DNA of 64,000 nucleotides from Streptomyces sp. P9-A2 (GCF_036634175.1 NZ_JAZIFX010000001.1:3100001-3164000), one strand, 5' to 3'. Positions 33,754 through 42,922 are shown, counted from the stretch's first letter. Numbers and translations: made by a program. Notes: a model not told the origin generated them from the letters alone.

Positions 33754-35178
33754 ATGCGCAGGACGAGCAGGATCATCCGGGCACGCAGGTCGTCCGGCAC
33801 ACCCACGGCAACAGCGACCCCCCGCACCCGCAGGGCCGGCAGAACGGGGGCCGCCGTCGTGGCGGGCGTGCTCGCGGTCTCGCTCACCGCGTGCGGGGGC
33901 GGCGACGACGGCGGCAAGGAGGAGACGGGCGGCGGAGCCGACGAGACCGCCTCCACCGTCACCCTTCCCCGGCTGGACGGCCAGAGCCTCGAGGTGGCCG
34001 CCGTGTGGACCGGAACCGAACAGGCCAACTTCAAGAAGGTCCTCGCGGAGTTCGAGAAGCGCACCGGCGCGAAGGTGACGTTCGTTCCCGCCCAGGACCC
34101 CATCATCAACTTCCTCGGTTCCAAGATCGCGGGCGGCGCCCCGCCCGACGTGGCGCTGCTGCCGCAGCCGGGCGCCGTCAAGCAGGCCGTGGAGAAGGGC
34201 TGGGCCAAGCCGCTGGGCGCCGAGGCGCAGGCGGAGCTCAAGAAGAACTACTCGCAGGGCTGGCAGGACATCGGCTCGGTCGACGGCACGCCGTACGGCG
34301 TCTACTACAAGGCCGCCAACAAGTCGCTGATCTGGTACAACGCCCAGGTCTTCGAGAACGCGGGCGCGAGCGAGCCGAAGACCTGGAAGGACCTGCTCAC
34401 CACGGCGCAGACGGTCTACGACTCCGGTGTCACCCCGTTCTCGGTCGGCGGCGCCGACGGCTGGACGCTCACCGACTGGTTCGAGAACATCTACCTCTCC
34501 CAGGCGGGCCCGGAGAAGTACGACCAGCTCGCCGCGCACGAGATCAAGTGGACGGACCCGTCCGTGAAGGACGCGCTGACCACGCTGGCGGAGATCTGGG
34601 GCAAGGACGACTACCTCGCGGGCGGTCCGGACGGCGCGCTGCAGACCGAGTTCCCGGCCTCCGTGACGCAGACCTTCACCGGCGGCGACCAGCCCAAGGC
34701 GGGCATGGTCTACGAGGGCGACTTCGTCCAGGTCACCATCGGCGAGGGCGAGGCGAAGGTCGGCACGGACGCGAAGGTGTTCCCGTTCCCCGCGGTCGGT
34801 GACAGCCCGCCGGTGGTGTCCGGCGGCGACGCGGCCGTGATCCTGGAGGACTCGAAGGCGGCGCAGGCCCTGGCGACGTTCCTCGCCTCCCCTGATGCCG
34901 CGGGCATCCAGGCGAAGCTGGGCGGCTATCTCTCGCCGAACAAGAACGTGCCGAACTCGGCGTACCCGAACGAGGTGCAGCAGAAGATGGCCCAGGCGCT
35001 CGTCGACGCCGGGGACGACTTCCGCTTCGACATGTCCGACCAGGCCCCGCAGGCCTTCGGCGGCACCCCCGGAAAGGGCGAGTGGAAGGCGCTCCAGGAC
35101 TTCCTGAAGAACCCGAAGGACGTCGCGGGCACCCAGCGGCAACTGGAGGCCGACGCGGCCGCGGCGTACGGGAACTGA
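33754..35178 (+). CDS. Sugar-type ABC transporter substrate-binding lipoprotein
   Basis: 474 residues from ATG 33754. An unusually long basic N-terminus (about 30 residues, many Arg) precedes the signal hydrophobic core and lipobox LTAC (Cys about 48), followed by a Gly/Asp linker. The body has family 1 binding-protein features: ANFKKVLAEFEKRTGAKVTFVPA near 90, PDVALLPQPG, GTPYGVYYKAANKSLIWYN, and a C-terminal domain ending in DVAGTQRQLEADAAAAY. It would be lipid-anchored outside and deliver an oligosaccharide or alpha-glucoside-like ligand to the two permeases that follow. No ATPase gene is in the operon; a shared MsiK-type ATPase elsewhere is the usual Streptomyces solution. Confidence 0.9.
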   Translation: MRRTSRIIRARRSSGTPTATATPRTRRAGRTGAAVVAGVLAVSLTACGGGDDGGKEETGGGADETASTVTLPRLDGQSLEVAAVWTGTEQANFKKVLAEFEKRTGAKVTFVPAQDPIINFLGSKIAGGAPPDVALLPQPGAVKQAVEKGWAKPLGAEAQAELKKNYSQGWQDIGSVDGTPYGVYYKAANKSLIWYNAQVFENAGASEPKTWKDLLTTAQTVYDSGVTPFSVGGADGWTLTDWFENIYLSQAGPEKYDQLAAHEIKWTDPSVKDALTTLAEIWGKDDYLAGGPDGALQTEFPASVTQTFTGGDQPKAGMVYEGDFVQVTIGEGEAKVGTDAKVFPFPAVGDSPPVVSGGDAAVILEDSKAAQALATFLASPDAAGIQAKLGGYLSPNKNVPNSAYPNEVQQKMAQALVDAGDDFRFDMSDQAPQAFGGTPGKGEWKALQDFLKNPKDVAGTQRQLEADAAAAYGN

Positions 35179-35185
35179 TCCGGCC

Positions 35186-36532
35186 ATGAAGTCGGACAAG
35201 GCGGCGGGGCCCTTAGGGGCCTTTGCCGCCCACACGTCGCGCAGGAGCGTCACCGGCACCCGCAGAACCGTCGCGGCGCTGTTCCTGCTGCCCGCGCTGC
35301 TGCTGCTCGGTGCGCTCGTGGTCTACCCGATCGGGTACTCCGTCGTCCGCAGCTTCTACGACCGGTCCGGCGACGGATTCGCCGGACTCGACAACTACCA
35401 GGCGCTGTTCACCGACGACGGCATCCGCACCGCCCTGAAGAACAACGTCATCTGGGTGGTGTTCGCGCCGACGGTCGCCACCGCGCTCGGCCTGATCTTC
35501 GCGGTGCTGACCGAACGGATCCGCTGGGGCACGGCGTTCAAGCTGGTCGTCTTCATGCCGATGGCGATCTCGATGCTGGCGGCCGGCATCATCTTCCGTC
35601 TGGTGTACGACCAGGACCCGGACAAGGGCGTCGCGAACGCGGTGTGGGTGGGCGTCCACGACACCTTCGCCGAGTCGTCGGCGTACCCGAAGGCGCACCC
35701 GGGCCGCGAGTCGCCGCTGGAGGCGGCCGGCGGGGGCGCCTTCGTCACCAGGGGGACGGTGGGCGTCGGCGACACCGTCGCACTGCCGCTGGTCGGCGTC
35801 GCCCCGGACCTGATCCCCGACGACGCCGCGCGGGCGGCGGCGCCGAAACCGGAGGCGGACCGGATCACCGGCACGACCTGGCAGGACTTCACCCGCGGCA
35901 AGGGCGTCGGCACGCTGAACGAGGTCGACGCGGGCGAGCTGGGCTATCCCGGCATGAAGATCGAGGCCGTCAGGGACGGCACGGTGGTGGAGACGGCCAC
36001 GGCGGGCGCCGACGGCACGTTCTCCCTGTCGGCGAAGGCGGACGGCGCACAGCTGAGGCTGCCGGCGAGCAACTTCCAGGCGCCGTACAACGGCCTGGAC
36101 TGGCTGGGCCCGTCGCTGGTCACGCCCGCCATCATCGGTTCGTACATCTGGATGTGGGCGGGCTTCGCGATGGTGCTGATCGCGGCCGGGCTCGCGGGCA
36201 TGCCCCGGGAGCTGCTGGAGGCCGCGCGGGTCGACGGCGCCAACGAGTGGCAGGTGTTCCGGCGGATCACGGTGCCGATGCTGGCGCCGGTGCTCGCGGT
36301 CGTCACCGTCACCCTGATGATCAACGTGCTCAAGGTGTTCGACCTGGTCTTCATCATCGCGCCCGGCTCCTCCCAGGACGACGCCAACGTCCTCGCGCTG
36401 GAGCTGTACCGCAAGGGCTTCTCCGAGGACCAGCCCGGCATCGCCAGCGCGATCGCGGTGTTCCTGCTGCTTCTGGTGATCCCGGTGATGTGGTTCAACG
36501 TGCGGCGGCTGAGGCGGGAGGTCAGGCGATGA
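35186..36532 (+). CDS. ABC transporter permease (MalF-type) with an inserted extracellular domain
   Basis: 448 residues, eight bases after the binding-protein stop. The first spans are FLLPALLLLGALVVYPIGYSVV, VFAPTVATALGLIF and FMPMAISMLAAGIIF. Between spans three and four is an insertion of about 130 residues (about 150-285), with a beta-rich composition (VRDGTVVETATAGADGTFSL). The rest is standard: SYIWMWAGFAMVLIAAGLAGMP and the EAA loop EAARVDGANEWQVFRRITVP that contacts the ATPase. The inserted domain would sit outside, near the binding protein, as does the P2 loop of MalF. The stop overlaps the next start (ATGA). Confidence 0.9.
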   Translation: MKSDKAAGPLGAFAAHTSRRSVTGTRRTVAALFLLPALLLLGALVVYPIGYSVVRSFYDRSGDGFAGLDNYQALFTDDGIRTALKNNVIWVVFAPTVATALGLIFAVLTERIRWGTAFKLVVFMPMAISMLAAGIIFRLVYDQDPDKGVANAVWVGVHDTFAESSAYPKAHPGRESPLEAAGGGAFVTRGTVGVGDTVALPLVGVAPDLIPDDAARAAAPKPEADRITGTTWQDFTRGKGVGTLNEVDAGELGYPGMKIEAVRDGTVVETATAGADGTFSLSAKADGAQLRLPASNFQAPYNGLDWLGPSLVTPAIIGSYIWMWAGFAMVLIAAGLAGMPRELLEAARVDGANEWQVFRRITVPMLAPVLAVVTVTLMINVLKVFDLVFIIAPGSSQDDANVLALELYRKGFSEDQPGIASAIAVFLLLLVIPVMWFNVRRLRREVRR

Positions 36533-37551
36533 ACTCACGCCCGGAGGGCGACGGTTCGCCGAAGTCGGGGTCGTCGGGAGCCGGGCCGTCGGGAGCCGGG
36601 CCGTCGAGGCCCGTGGCGCCGGGGCCCGTGGCGCCGGGGCCCGTGGCGCCGGGATCGGGGCCGCCGGAGTCCGAGGCGCGCGGGTCCCGGTCACCCGGCC
36701 CCCGGTCACCCGGGTCCCGGCTGGCCGAGTGGGTCAGCGGTGGTCTGGTGCGGGTGTTCCTGATCGTCGTCGGCCTGTTCTGGCTCGTCCCGACGATCGG
36801 TCTGCTGCTGGCCAGCCTGCGCACCCCGCGGGACATGGCCGCCGACGGCTGGTGGACGGTGTTCACCGAGCCCTCGCAGCTCACCTTCGGTGCCTACGAG
36901 ACCCTGCTGGAGAACGACGACATCACCGGCTCGCTGCTGAACACGGTGTACATCACCGTCCCGGCGACGGTGCTGGTGGTGGTGATCGGCTCGCTCGCCG
37001 GATACGCCTTCGCCTGGATGGAGTTCCCCGGCCGGGACTGGTGGTTCCTGGGCGTGGTGGGGCTGCTGGTGGTGCCGGTACAGGTGGCGCTCATCCCGAT
37101 CGCCGAACTCTTCGGCAATATCGGCATCTTCGGCTCACTCGTCGGCGTGATCCTCTTCCACGTCGGCTTCGGTCTGCCGTTCGCGGTGTTCCTGCTGCGC
37201 AACTTCTTCGCGGAGATCCCGAAGGAGCTGCTGGAGGCGGCCCGGCTGGACGGTGCCGGCGAACTGCGCCTGTTCGCACGGGTGGTGATGCCGCTGGGCG
37301 GACCGGCGATCGCCTCGCTGGGCATCTTCCAGTTCCTGTGGGTGTGGAACGACATGTTGGTCGCGCTGATCTTCACGGACGCCGGGAGCCAGCCGATCAC
37401 GGTCGCCCTGCAGACCCAGGTCCGACAGTTCGGCAACAACGTCGACGTGCTGGCACCGGGCGCGTTCATCTCGATGGCGATCCCGCTGGTCGTGTTCTTC
37501 GCCTTCCAGCGGCAGTTCGTCTCCGGTGTGATGGCGGGCGCGGTGAAGTGA
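36529..37551 (+). CDS. ABC transporter permease (MalG-type)
   Basis: 340 residues, ATG overlapping the upstream stop. The first 60 residues are a low-complexity cytoplasmic extension with VAPGP repeated three times and SPGPRSPGSR. Six spans follow, from VRVFLIVVGLFWLVPTIGLLLASL to PLVVFFAFQRQFVSG, with the EAA loop EAARLDGAGELRLFARVVMP. It pairs with the MalF-type permease to form the membrane pore. It is the last gene of the importer operon, followed by a strong terminator. No regulator gene adjoins; substrate unknown. Confidence 0.92.
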   Translation: MNSRPEGDGSPKSGSSGAGPSGAGPSRPVAPGPVAPGPVAPGSGPPESEARGSRSPGPRSPGSRLAEWVSGGLVRVFLIVVGLFWLVPTIGLLLASLRTPRDMAADGWWTVFTEPSQLTFGAYETLLENDDITGSLLNTVYITVPATVLVVVIGSLAGYAFAWMEFPGRDWWFLGVVGLLVVPVQVALIPIAELFGNIGIFGSLVGVILFHVGFGLPFAVFLLRNFFAEIPKELLEAARLDGAGELRLFARVVMPLGGPAIASLGIFQFLWVWNDMLVALIFTDAGSQPITVALQTQVRQFGNNVDVLAPGAFISMAIPLVVFFAFQRQFVSGVMAGAVK

Positions 37552-37560
37552 GGCAGCACG

Positions 37561-37599
37561 TACGGGCCCCGGCGCGCACTGTGCGCGCCGGGGCCCGTA
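37561..37599. terminator. Terminator of the ABC importer operon
   Basis: TACGGGCCCCGGCGCGCAC (37561-37579) and its exact complement (37581-37599) are separated by one base, so the effective loop opens a few pairs. It lies 10 bases after the permease stop and also faces the convergent ohrA gene. Confidence 0.85.
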
Positions 37600-37658
37600 A
37601 CGGTGCCGCACCCGGGCCGGGACCGGTGCCGAACCCGAAGCCGGGCCGGGACCGGTGA

Positions 37659-38072
37659 CTACTCGATGACGAGCTCGACCGGGACGTTGCCGCGGGTGGC
37701 GTTGGAGTAGGGGCAGACCTGGTGCGCCTGCTCGACCAGCTTGCGGCCGGTCTCCCGGTCCACGGTGTCGGGCAGCTCGACGCGCAGGGTCACGGCGAGC
37801 GCGAAGCCCTCGCCCTGCTTGCCGATGCCGACCTCGGCCGTCACCGCGGCGTCGCTGACGTCCACCTTCGCGGCCCGGCCGACCAGCCCGAGGGCGCTGC
37901 CGAAACAGGCCGCGTAACCGGCGGCGAACAGCTGCTCCGGGTTGGTGCCCTCGCCGTTGCCGCCCAGCTCCACGGGGGCGCTGAGACCGAGGTCCAGCTT
38001 GCCGTCGGAGGTGACGGCGCGGCCGTCGCGGCCGTGGGTGGCGGTGGCGACAGCGGTGTAGAGCGCGTCCAT
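37659..38072 (-). CDS. ohrA: Organic hydroperoxide resistance protein Ohr
   Basis: 137 residues from ATG 38072 (MDALYTAVATATHGRDG), normal length. Both redox Cys are present: the peroxidatic one in AGYAACFGSAL and the resolving one in VCPYSNATRGN. Ohr reduces organic and fatty-acid hydroperoxides using lipoyl-linked thiols. It is divergent from ohrR, and the AT-rich operator in the shared gap marks the standard OhrR-controlled arrangement. Confidence 0.96.
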   Translation of the reverse strand: MDALYTAVATATHGRDGRAVTSDGKLDLGLSAPVELGGNGEGTNPEQLFAAGYAACFGSALGLVGRAAKVDVSDAAVTAEVGIGKQGEGFALAVTLRVELPDTVDRETGRKLVEQAHQVCPYSNATRGNVPVELVIE

Positions 38073-38157
38073 GGGGAACCTTCCCTTTCGAGTCGTGGTC
38101 GTGGGGCGGCCGGCCCGTCCGGTGGGCCCGTCCTCCGCACACTTCGAGTAGAGCACA

Positions 38158-38168
38158 CAATTAAATTG
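38158..38168. promoter_or_regulatory. OhrR operator core
   Basis: CAATTAAATTG is a perfect 11-base palindrome in a short AT-rich patch between ohrA and ohrR, resembling the known OhrR box (TACAATT-AATTGTA). A related CACAACTGAATG follows. OhrR would repress both genes from here until oxidised. Confidence 0.75.
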
Positions 38169-38206
38169 CACACAACTGAATGACTCGATAGAGATACCCT
38201 GGGGGC

Positions 38207-38704
38207 ATGACACCGACCCCGAACCCCGGACCGGCCGCCCCGGAGCCGCCCGGGTCCGCCGGCGACCGGCTCCGCCTCGACCAGCAGGTCTGCTTCTCCC
38301 TGCAGTCCGCCTCGCGCGCCTTCAACGGCCTGTACCGCGTCCTCCTCAAGGACCTCGGCCTCACCTACCCGCAGTACCTGGTGATGCTGGCCCTCTGGGA
38401 GCACGGCACGCTGCCCGTGAGGAAGCTCGGCGAGCACCTGCGACTCGACTCCGGCACCCTCTCCCCGCTGCTCAAGCGGCTGGAGGCGGCCGGCCTGGTG
38501 CACCGGGAACGCAGCGCGCGTGACGAGCGCTCGGTGGAGGTGCGGCCCACCGAGGAGGGCGTCGCGCTGCGCGAGCGGGCCCTCGACGTCCCGCGCCGGA
38601 TCGTCACCGCGACCGGATTCGGGCTCGACGAGATCCAGGACCTGAAGACCCGCCTGGACCGTCTCACCACCGCACTGGACACGGCGGCGACCGACGAAGC
38701 CTAG
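38207..38704 (+). CDS. ohrR: MarR-family peroxide sensor OhrR
   Basis: 165 residues. The reactive Cys is near the N-terminus of the core (LRLDQQVCFSLQSASRAFNGLYR), the position used by OhrR for peroxide sensing. The winged helix is present (VRKLGEHLRLDSGTLSPLLKRLEAAGLVHRERSARDERSVEV). Oxidation of the Cys releases it from the operator at 38158-38168. An extra 20-residue Pro-rich N-terminus is typical of Streptomyces versions. Confidence 0.94.
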   Translation: MTPTPNPGPAAPEPPGSAGDRLRLDQQVCFSLQSASRAFNGLYRVLLKDLGLTYPQYLVMLALWEHGTLPVRKLGEHLRLDSGTLSPLLKRLEAAGLVHRERSARDERSVEVRPTEEGVALRERALDVPRRIVTATGFGLDEIQDLKTRLDRLTTALDTAATDEA

Positions 38705-38826
38705 GATCCTGCCGAACGGTGGAAAACGACCGCCCGGTGAAGACCGGCCGCCCACCGCACACCACAGCACCACCGGAGCACCACCCGCACCACCACGACG
38801 GGGCAACAACGAGGGGACGGCCGCAC

Positions 38827-39816
38827 ATGACCTGGTTGATCACCGGCGGCGCCGGCTACATCGGGGCGCACGTCGTACGCGCGATGACCGAGGCGGGGGA
38901 ACGGGCCGTGGTGTACGACGACCTGTCCACCGGCATCCCCGACCGCGTGCCGGACGGAGTGCCGCTGGTGGTCGGCTCGGTCCTGGACGGCGAGCGGGTG
39001 GCGCGTGCCCTCGCCGACCACGAGGTCACCGGCGTCGTGCACCTGGCGGCGAAGAAGCAGGTCGCCGAGTCGGTGGAACTGCCCCTGCAGTACTACCGGG
39101 TGAACATCGAGGGCCTGCGCGTCCTGCTGGAGGCGGTGACGGCGACGGGCACGGCGTCGTCCTTCGTGTTCTCGTCCTCGGCGGCGGTGTACGGCACACC
39201 GTCCACCGGTGCCGAACTGGTCACCGAGGACACCCCCTGCCTGCCGATGTCCCCGTACGGCGAGACGAAGCTGGCCGGCGAGTGGCTGGTCCGCTCGACG
39301 GGCCGGGCGGCCGGACTGTCCACGGCCTCCCTGCGCTACTTCAACGTGGCGGGCGCCGCACGCCCGGAACTCGCCGACACGGGCGTCTACAACCTCGTCC
39401 CCATGGTCTTCGAGAAGCTGACCGCGAACGAGCCTCCGCGCGTGTTCGGCGACGACTATCCGACCCCGGACGGCACCTGCGTCCGCGACTACATCCACGT
39501 CGTCGACCTCGCCGAGGCCCACGTGGCCGCCGCGCGCGCCCTGCGCGCCTCGCCCGGCCGGGAGCTCACCCTCAACATCGGCAGCGGGGAGGGCGTCTCG
39601 GTCCGGGGCATGATCGACCGCATCAACGCCCTCACCGGCCACGACCTCCCGCCCACGATCGAACCCCGCCGCCCCGGCGACCCGGCGAACGTCGTCGCCT
39701 CGGCCGACCGCGCCGCCACCGAACTCGGCTGGAAGGCCCGCCACACCGTCGACGACATGATCACCTCGGCCTGGGCCGGCTGGCAGCGCCTCCACCCCGC
39801 AGCGGGACGCAAATGA
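38827..39816 (+). CDS. galE: UDP-glucose 4-epimerase
   Basis: 329 residues from ATG 38827 (MTWLITGGAGYIGAH), preceded by GAGGGG. The NAD-binding GGAGYIG motif, catalytic Ser-Ser region (FSSSAAVYG) and the YxxxK pair (SPYGETK) are all present, as is the C-terminal GDPANVVASADRAATELGWKA block. It interconverts UDP-glucose and UDP-galactose. The stop overlaps the start of the ADP-ribosylglycohydrolase gene, so the two are coupled. The genome very likely has another galE in a gal operon; this is the separate copy. Confidence 0.93.
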   Translation: MTWLITGGAGYIGAHVVRAMTEAGERAVVYDDLSTGIPDRVPDGVPLVVGSVLDGERVARALADHEVTGVVHLAAKKQVAESVELPLQYYRVNIEGLRVLLEAVTATGTASSFVFSSSAAVYGTPSTGAELVTEDTPCLPMSPYGETKLAGEWLVRSTGRAAGLSTASLRYFNVAGAARPELADTGVYNLVPMVFEKLTANEPPRVFGDDYPTPDGTCVRDYIHVVDLAEAHVAAARALRASPGRELTLNIGSGEGVSVRGMIDRINALTGHDLPPTIEPRRPGDPANVVASADRAATELGWKARHTVDDMITSAWAGWQRLHPAAGRK

Positions 39817-40754
39817 TCTCTGCCCCGACCTTCTCGGAGCGCGCCGTGGGCGCCGTCGTCGGTTCCGCCGTCGGCGACGCCCTGGGCGCCCCCTTCGAGT
39901 TCGGCCCCGAGGGAGCCTTCTCGGTCCGCTTCCCGGCGCCGGGAAGCGGCGGCGAGATGTGCGGGGGCGGCGGCTGGGAACCGGGTGAGGCGACCGACGA
40001 CACGCAGATGGCGGTGCTCGTCGCCGAGTCACTGCTGGAGCGCGACGGCCTCGACCTCCCCGACGTCTTCCGCCGCTTCCAACGGTGGGCCGCCGCCGAC
40101 CCGAAGGACATCGGCCTCCAGACGGAGGCGGTGCTGAGCAGCGGCGACCCGTGGGACATGGCCGCCGCACTGCACTTCCAGACGAACCGACGAGCCGCCG
40201 GGAACGGGGCGTTGATGCGGGCGTCACCCTCCGCCGTGTACTTCGCGCGCCTGGGCCGCGAGGCCACCATGGACGCCGCCCGCCGACTGGCCGCGCTCAC
40301 CCACGGCGATCGTGCGGCCTGGGAGGGCACGGCCGTCTTCCACGAGCTGGTGCGCGTCGCCCTGACCGGGGGCGATCCGCTCGCCGCCGTACCGGACACC
40401 CTGCGCGCGGTCCACCCGGACCACCGCGAGCGCTACGCCACCGTCCTCGCCCCCGACTGGCACCCGGACCTGGCCACGGAGTTCAACGGCGCCGTCTGGC
40501 CCTGCCTGGGTTCCGCCGTCTGGGCCCTGCGCACCACCACCGGCTACGAGGACGCCGTACGCGCCGCGATCGACCTCGGCGGCGACACGGACACGGTGGC
40601 CGCCGTGACCGGAGGACTGGCGGGAGCCGTGTACGGCATCACGGCCGTGCCCGCACGCTGGACGGACGCCCTGCACGTCCCTCTGCCGGGCTTCGGCAAA
40701 CGGGTGCTGCGGGCGGCGGACATGGCCGCCCTCGCCCGACGGTTGTGCCACTGA
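39813..40754 (+). CDS. ADP-ribosylglycohydrolase family protein
   Basis: 313 residues, ATG overlapping the galE stop (ATGA). It has the DraG/ADP-ribosylglycohydrolase signatures: GSAVGDALGAPFEF at the N-terminus, TDDTQMAVLVAESL (metal-binding Asp/Thr pair), and IDLGGDTDTVAAVTGGLAGAVYG with the second metal set. It would remove ADP-ribose from proteins or small molecules, or hydrolyse related ribosides. Coupling to galE hints at nucleotide-sugar metabolism, but the substrate is unknown. Confidence 0.92.
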   Translation: MISAPTFSERAVGAVVGSAVGDALGAPFEFGPEGAFSVRFPAPGSGGEMCGGGGWEPGEATDDTQMAVLVAESLLERDGLDLPDVFRRFQRWAAADPKDIGLQTEAVLSSGDPWDMAAALHFQTNRRAAGNGALMRASPSAVYFARLGREATMDAARRLAALTHGDRAAWEGTAVFHELVRVALTGGDPLAAVPDTLRAVHPDHRERYATVLAPDWHPDLATEFNGAVWPCLGSAVWALRTTTGYEDAVRAAIDLGGDTDTVAAVTGGLAGAVYGITAVPARWTDALHVPLPGFGKRVLRAADMAALARRLCH

Positions 40755-40776
40755 GCCGTCTCCTGAACCCGAGCGT

Positions 40777-41328
40777 TCAGGTGGTGGGCCGCCACTCTCG
40801 ATCGAGGATCGCGTGCACGACGGAGTCCCGCCACTTTCCCGCCTTCAGCACGTGCTCGCGGATCAGTCCCTCTTCGACCATGCCGACCGCCGCCATCGTC
40901 CTGGCGGACGCCTCGTTGAACGGGGAGCGGGCACCCCAGACACGGTGAAGGCCCAAGTCGTCGAAGCCGAAGCCGAGCAGCAGCCGCACCGTCTCCATGC
41001 CATACCCCACACCCCAGGAGGCGGGGCGCAGCGCGAAGCCCATGGTGGCCCCGCGCTGCTGGTGGGGGTCGGTGGCCAGCCGGCCGAACCCGATCAGTTC
41101 GGCCGTTTCTCGCTCGACGACCGCAAGGGCGTATTCGGTGCGGGGCGTTGCGGTGGCGGCGGCGATGGACCGCGCCACGATCTGCTCGACCTGATCGCGG
41201 GTGCGTGGATCGAAGCTCATGTGCTCCGTTGCTTCGGCGCTGCCGTAGATGGCAAGCATTGCGTCCACGTCGTCCGAGGCGAGTTCCCGCAGGTCAAGTC
41301 GTTCTCTGGAACGTTCAACCGGGTACAT
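40777..41328 (-). CDS. GNAT acetyltransferase (RimJ/RimL-like)
   Basis: 183 residues from ATG 41328. It has the RimJ-like order: LDLRELASDDVDAMLAIYGSAEAT at the N-terminus, IGFGRLATDPHQQRGATMGFALRPASWGVGYGMETVRLLLGFGFDDLGLHRV (acetyl-CoA loop) and NEASARTMAAVGMVEEG. It would acetylate an amino group on a protein N-terminus or a small molecule. The gene is immediately downstream (10 bases) of the HTH/TPR regulator on the same strand and is probably cotranscribed with it. Confidence 0.88.
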   Translation of the reverse strand: MYPVERSRERLDLRELASDDVDAMLAIYGSAEATEHMSFDPRTRDQVEQIVARSIAAATATPRTEYALAVVERETAELIGFGRLATDPHQQRGATMGFALRPASWGVGYGMETVRLLLGFGFDDLGLHRVWGARSPFNEASARTMAAVGMVEEGLIREHVLKAGKWRDSVVHAILDREWRPTT

Positions 41329-41338
41329 GCCCCGGACT

Positions 41339-42682
41339 CTACCCATGGGGCAGAGCGGGCCGGCCGGCCGGGAACACCTCGATCTCCGCGCGCAGATCCC
41401 GCGCGACGACGGCCCCCTGCGCCGGGCTGCTCATCAGCGCGTGCCGTACGCGCATCGCCGACATGACGATGCCGGCGTTGCGGTGCGAGGCGGGCAAGTC
41501 GAGCACCGGCCGGATGGCTTCGGCAGCACCGTCCAGATCCCCGCCGAAGAGACGGATGAGCGCGAGGTCGCACTGAGACCCCGCGAGGTCACCGAACGCC
41601 CAGGTCGGGGCGCTGGGGTCGCTGAACCCCTGCACGGCCTGTTCCGCCTGCGCGGCGAGCTGCGCGCCGCCGTGGCCGAGAAGGGTCTCGGCCTCCACCG
41701 TGTAGTAGAGCTGTTTCTCCGGGGCGTAGGTGAACAGTCCGCCGAGCTCGTCCAGGTCGTCGTGGATGACGCGCTCCCGCCGGTCGGCTGCCTGCTGGCT
41801 GGCGGCGCGCACCGTCTCCTCGTCGCCGAGCACGGCGGCGGCGCGCGCCCGGAGGCCTAGAAGCCACAGGCCGACGGTGCCGTGAAGATGCTCCGCCGTC
41901 GCGGCGCCCTGGCTGGCGTAGTGGTAGGCGTCCGTGGGCTTGTCCGCCCAGTAGGCAATGAGCGACTTGAGGCCGTCGGTGAGCGCGATCAGCCCGGCGT
42001 GCTCGGCGTCTCTGGCGCAGGCCGCCGCGACGCGGGTCATGGTCATGGCCTGGTGGGGGACCTCCATGTCGTTGAATCCCTTGGCCACCATGAACGACAG
42101 CACGGCACCCTTGACGTTCAGGTCGCGGAGCTGCGACGGCCGGACCCTTCCGCCCTCCAAGAGGCGGAAGACCTGCTCTTGGGTCTCCAGCAGGTCGTCC
42201 CAGATCACCGACAGGGGTTCCCGCGGGTACGCGGCGACGAGCCGCTGCACCTCGTCATCGAGCAGACCGAACGTGTCCTCACCGACTCGCTCACGGTCGG
42301 CCCCCAGGAGGAAATCCTTTGCGCGTCGCACAGCCATCGCGCCCGTCCTTTTCATGTCGTCCAGGTCCACGTCGGAATCGGCGTGGGGTGTAGTCGGTGA
42401 CGCGCCTGTGAGTGGCACGAACTGGGACGCGGTGCCTTCGGGGGCATCCGTCCACAGGGCCTCGATGCTGTAGCCCAGCATCTCGACGATGACGGGTCGG
42501 AAGACCCGTTGCGGCTTCCGACCCTCGTAGATCCATCCTTCGATGGTCTTCGGGGCCGGCTCGTCCGTGTTCTGGAGCCCTAACCGTGCGGCGGCCTCCC
42601 GGTACTTCGACAGGAAGTCGTCGGGGTGCCGTAGGCCGTGGGCTTCGCAGGTGTACCGGAAGAACAACACGATGTCTCCCAT
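41339..42682 (-). CDS. HTH/TPR-type regulator of the accessory island
   Basis: 447 residues from ATG 42682 (MGDIVLFFRYTCEAHG). The N-terminal 70 residues look like a helix-turn-helix (LGLQNTDEPAPKTIEGWIYEGRKPQR), and the rest is helical with TPR-like repeats (for example KGAVLSFMVAKGFNDMEVPH, AAACARDAEHAGLIALTDG, AQLAAQAEQAVQGF). Streptomyces has many such regulators that sense a ligand or peptide through the TPR part. It is divergent from the RsbW-like ATPase gene at 42923 across a 240-base region with repeated GGAAGT sites. It probably controls the operon 42923-49343. Confidence 0.8.
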   Translation of the reverse strand: MGDIVLFFRYTCEAHGLRHPDDFLSKYREAAARLGLQNTDEPAPKTIEGWIYEGRKPQRVFRPVIVEMLGYSIEALWTDAPEGTASQFVPLTGASPTTPHADSDVDLDDMKRTGAMAVRRAKDFLLGADRERVGEDTFGLLDDEVQRLVAAYPREPLSVIWDDLLETQEQVFRLLEGGRVRPSQLRDLNVKGAVLSFMVAKGFNDMEVPHQAMTMTRVAAACARDAEHAGLIALTDGLKSLIAYWADKPTDAYHYASQGAATAEHLHGTVGLWLLGLRARAAAVLGDEETVRAASQQAADRRERVIHDDLDELGGLFTYAPEKQLYYTVEAETLLGHGGAQLAAQAEQAVQGFSDPSAPTWAFGDLAGSQCDLALIRLFGGDLDGAAEAIRPVLDLPASHRNAGIVMSAMRVRHALMSSPAQGAVVARDLRAEIEVFPAGRPALPHG

Positions 42683-42774
42683 TCCTCTGCCGAGCGCGTC
42701 ACTGCCACGACGGTAGAACGCTCTCCCTGGCAAGTTGCCCCACACCGACGTTACTTAGCGGTTCCGGGGGAGGG

Positions 42775-42807
42775 CCGAGGAAGTTCCGAGGAAGTGGGTC
42801 AACTTCC
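42775..42807. promoter_or_regulatory. Direct and inverted GGAAGT repeats in the divergent control region
   Basis: CCGAGGAAGT occurs at 42775-42784 and again at 42786-42795, 11 bases (one helical turn) apart. GGAAGT (42790-42795) also forms an inverted pair with ACTTCC (42802-42807). The position, between the divergent regulator and the ATPase gene, suggests an operator for the HTH/TPR regulator. Confidence 0.45.
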
Positions 42808-42922
42808 CGTCAGATCCCGAGGGCGTTTTGGGGGTAGAGCCGTCCGGACGTAATTGCCACGCTCATACCAACTCACTCAGCGTGCCCAGGCGTGCACAAT
42901 CGCGGACCAGGGAGTCCCCCTT

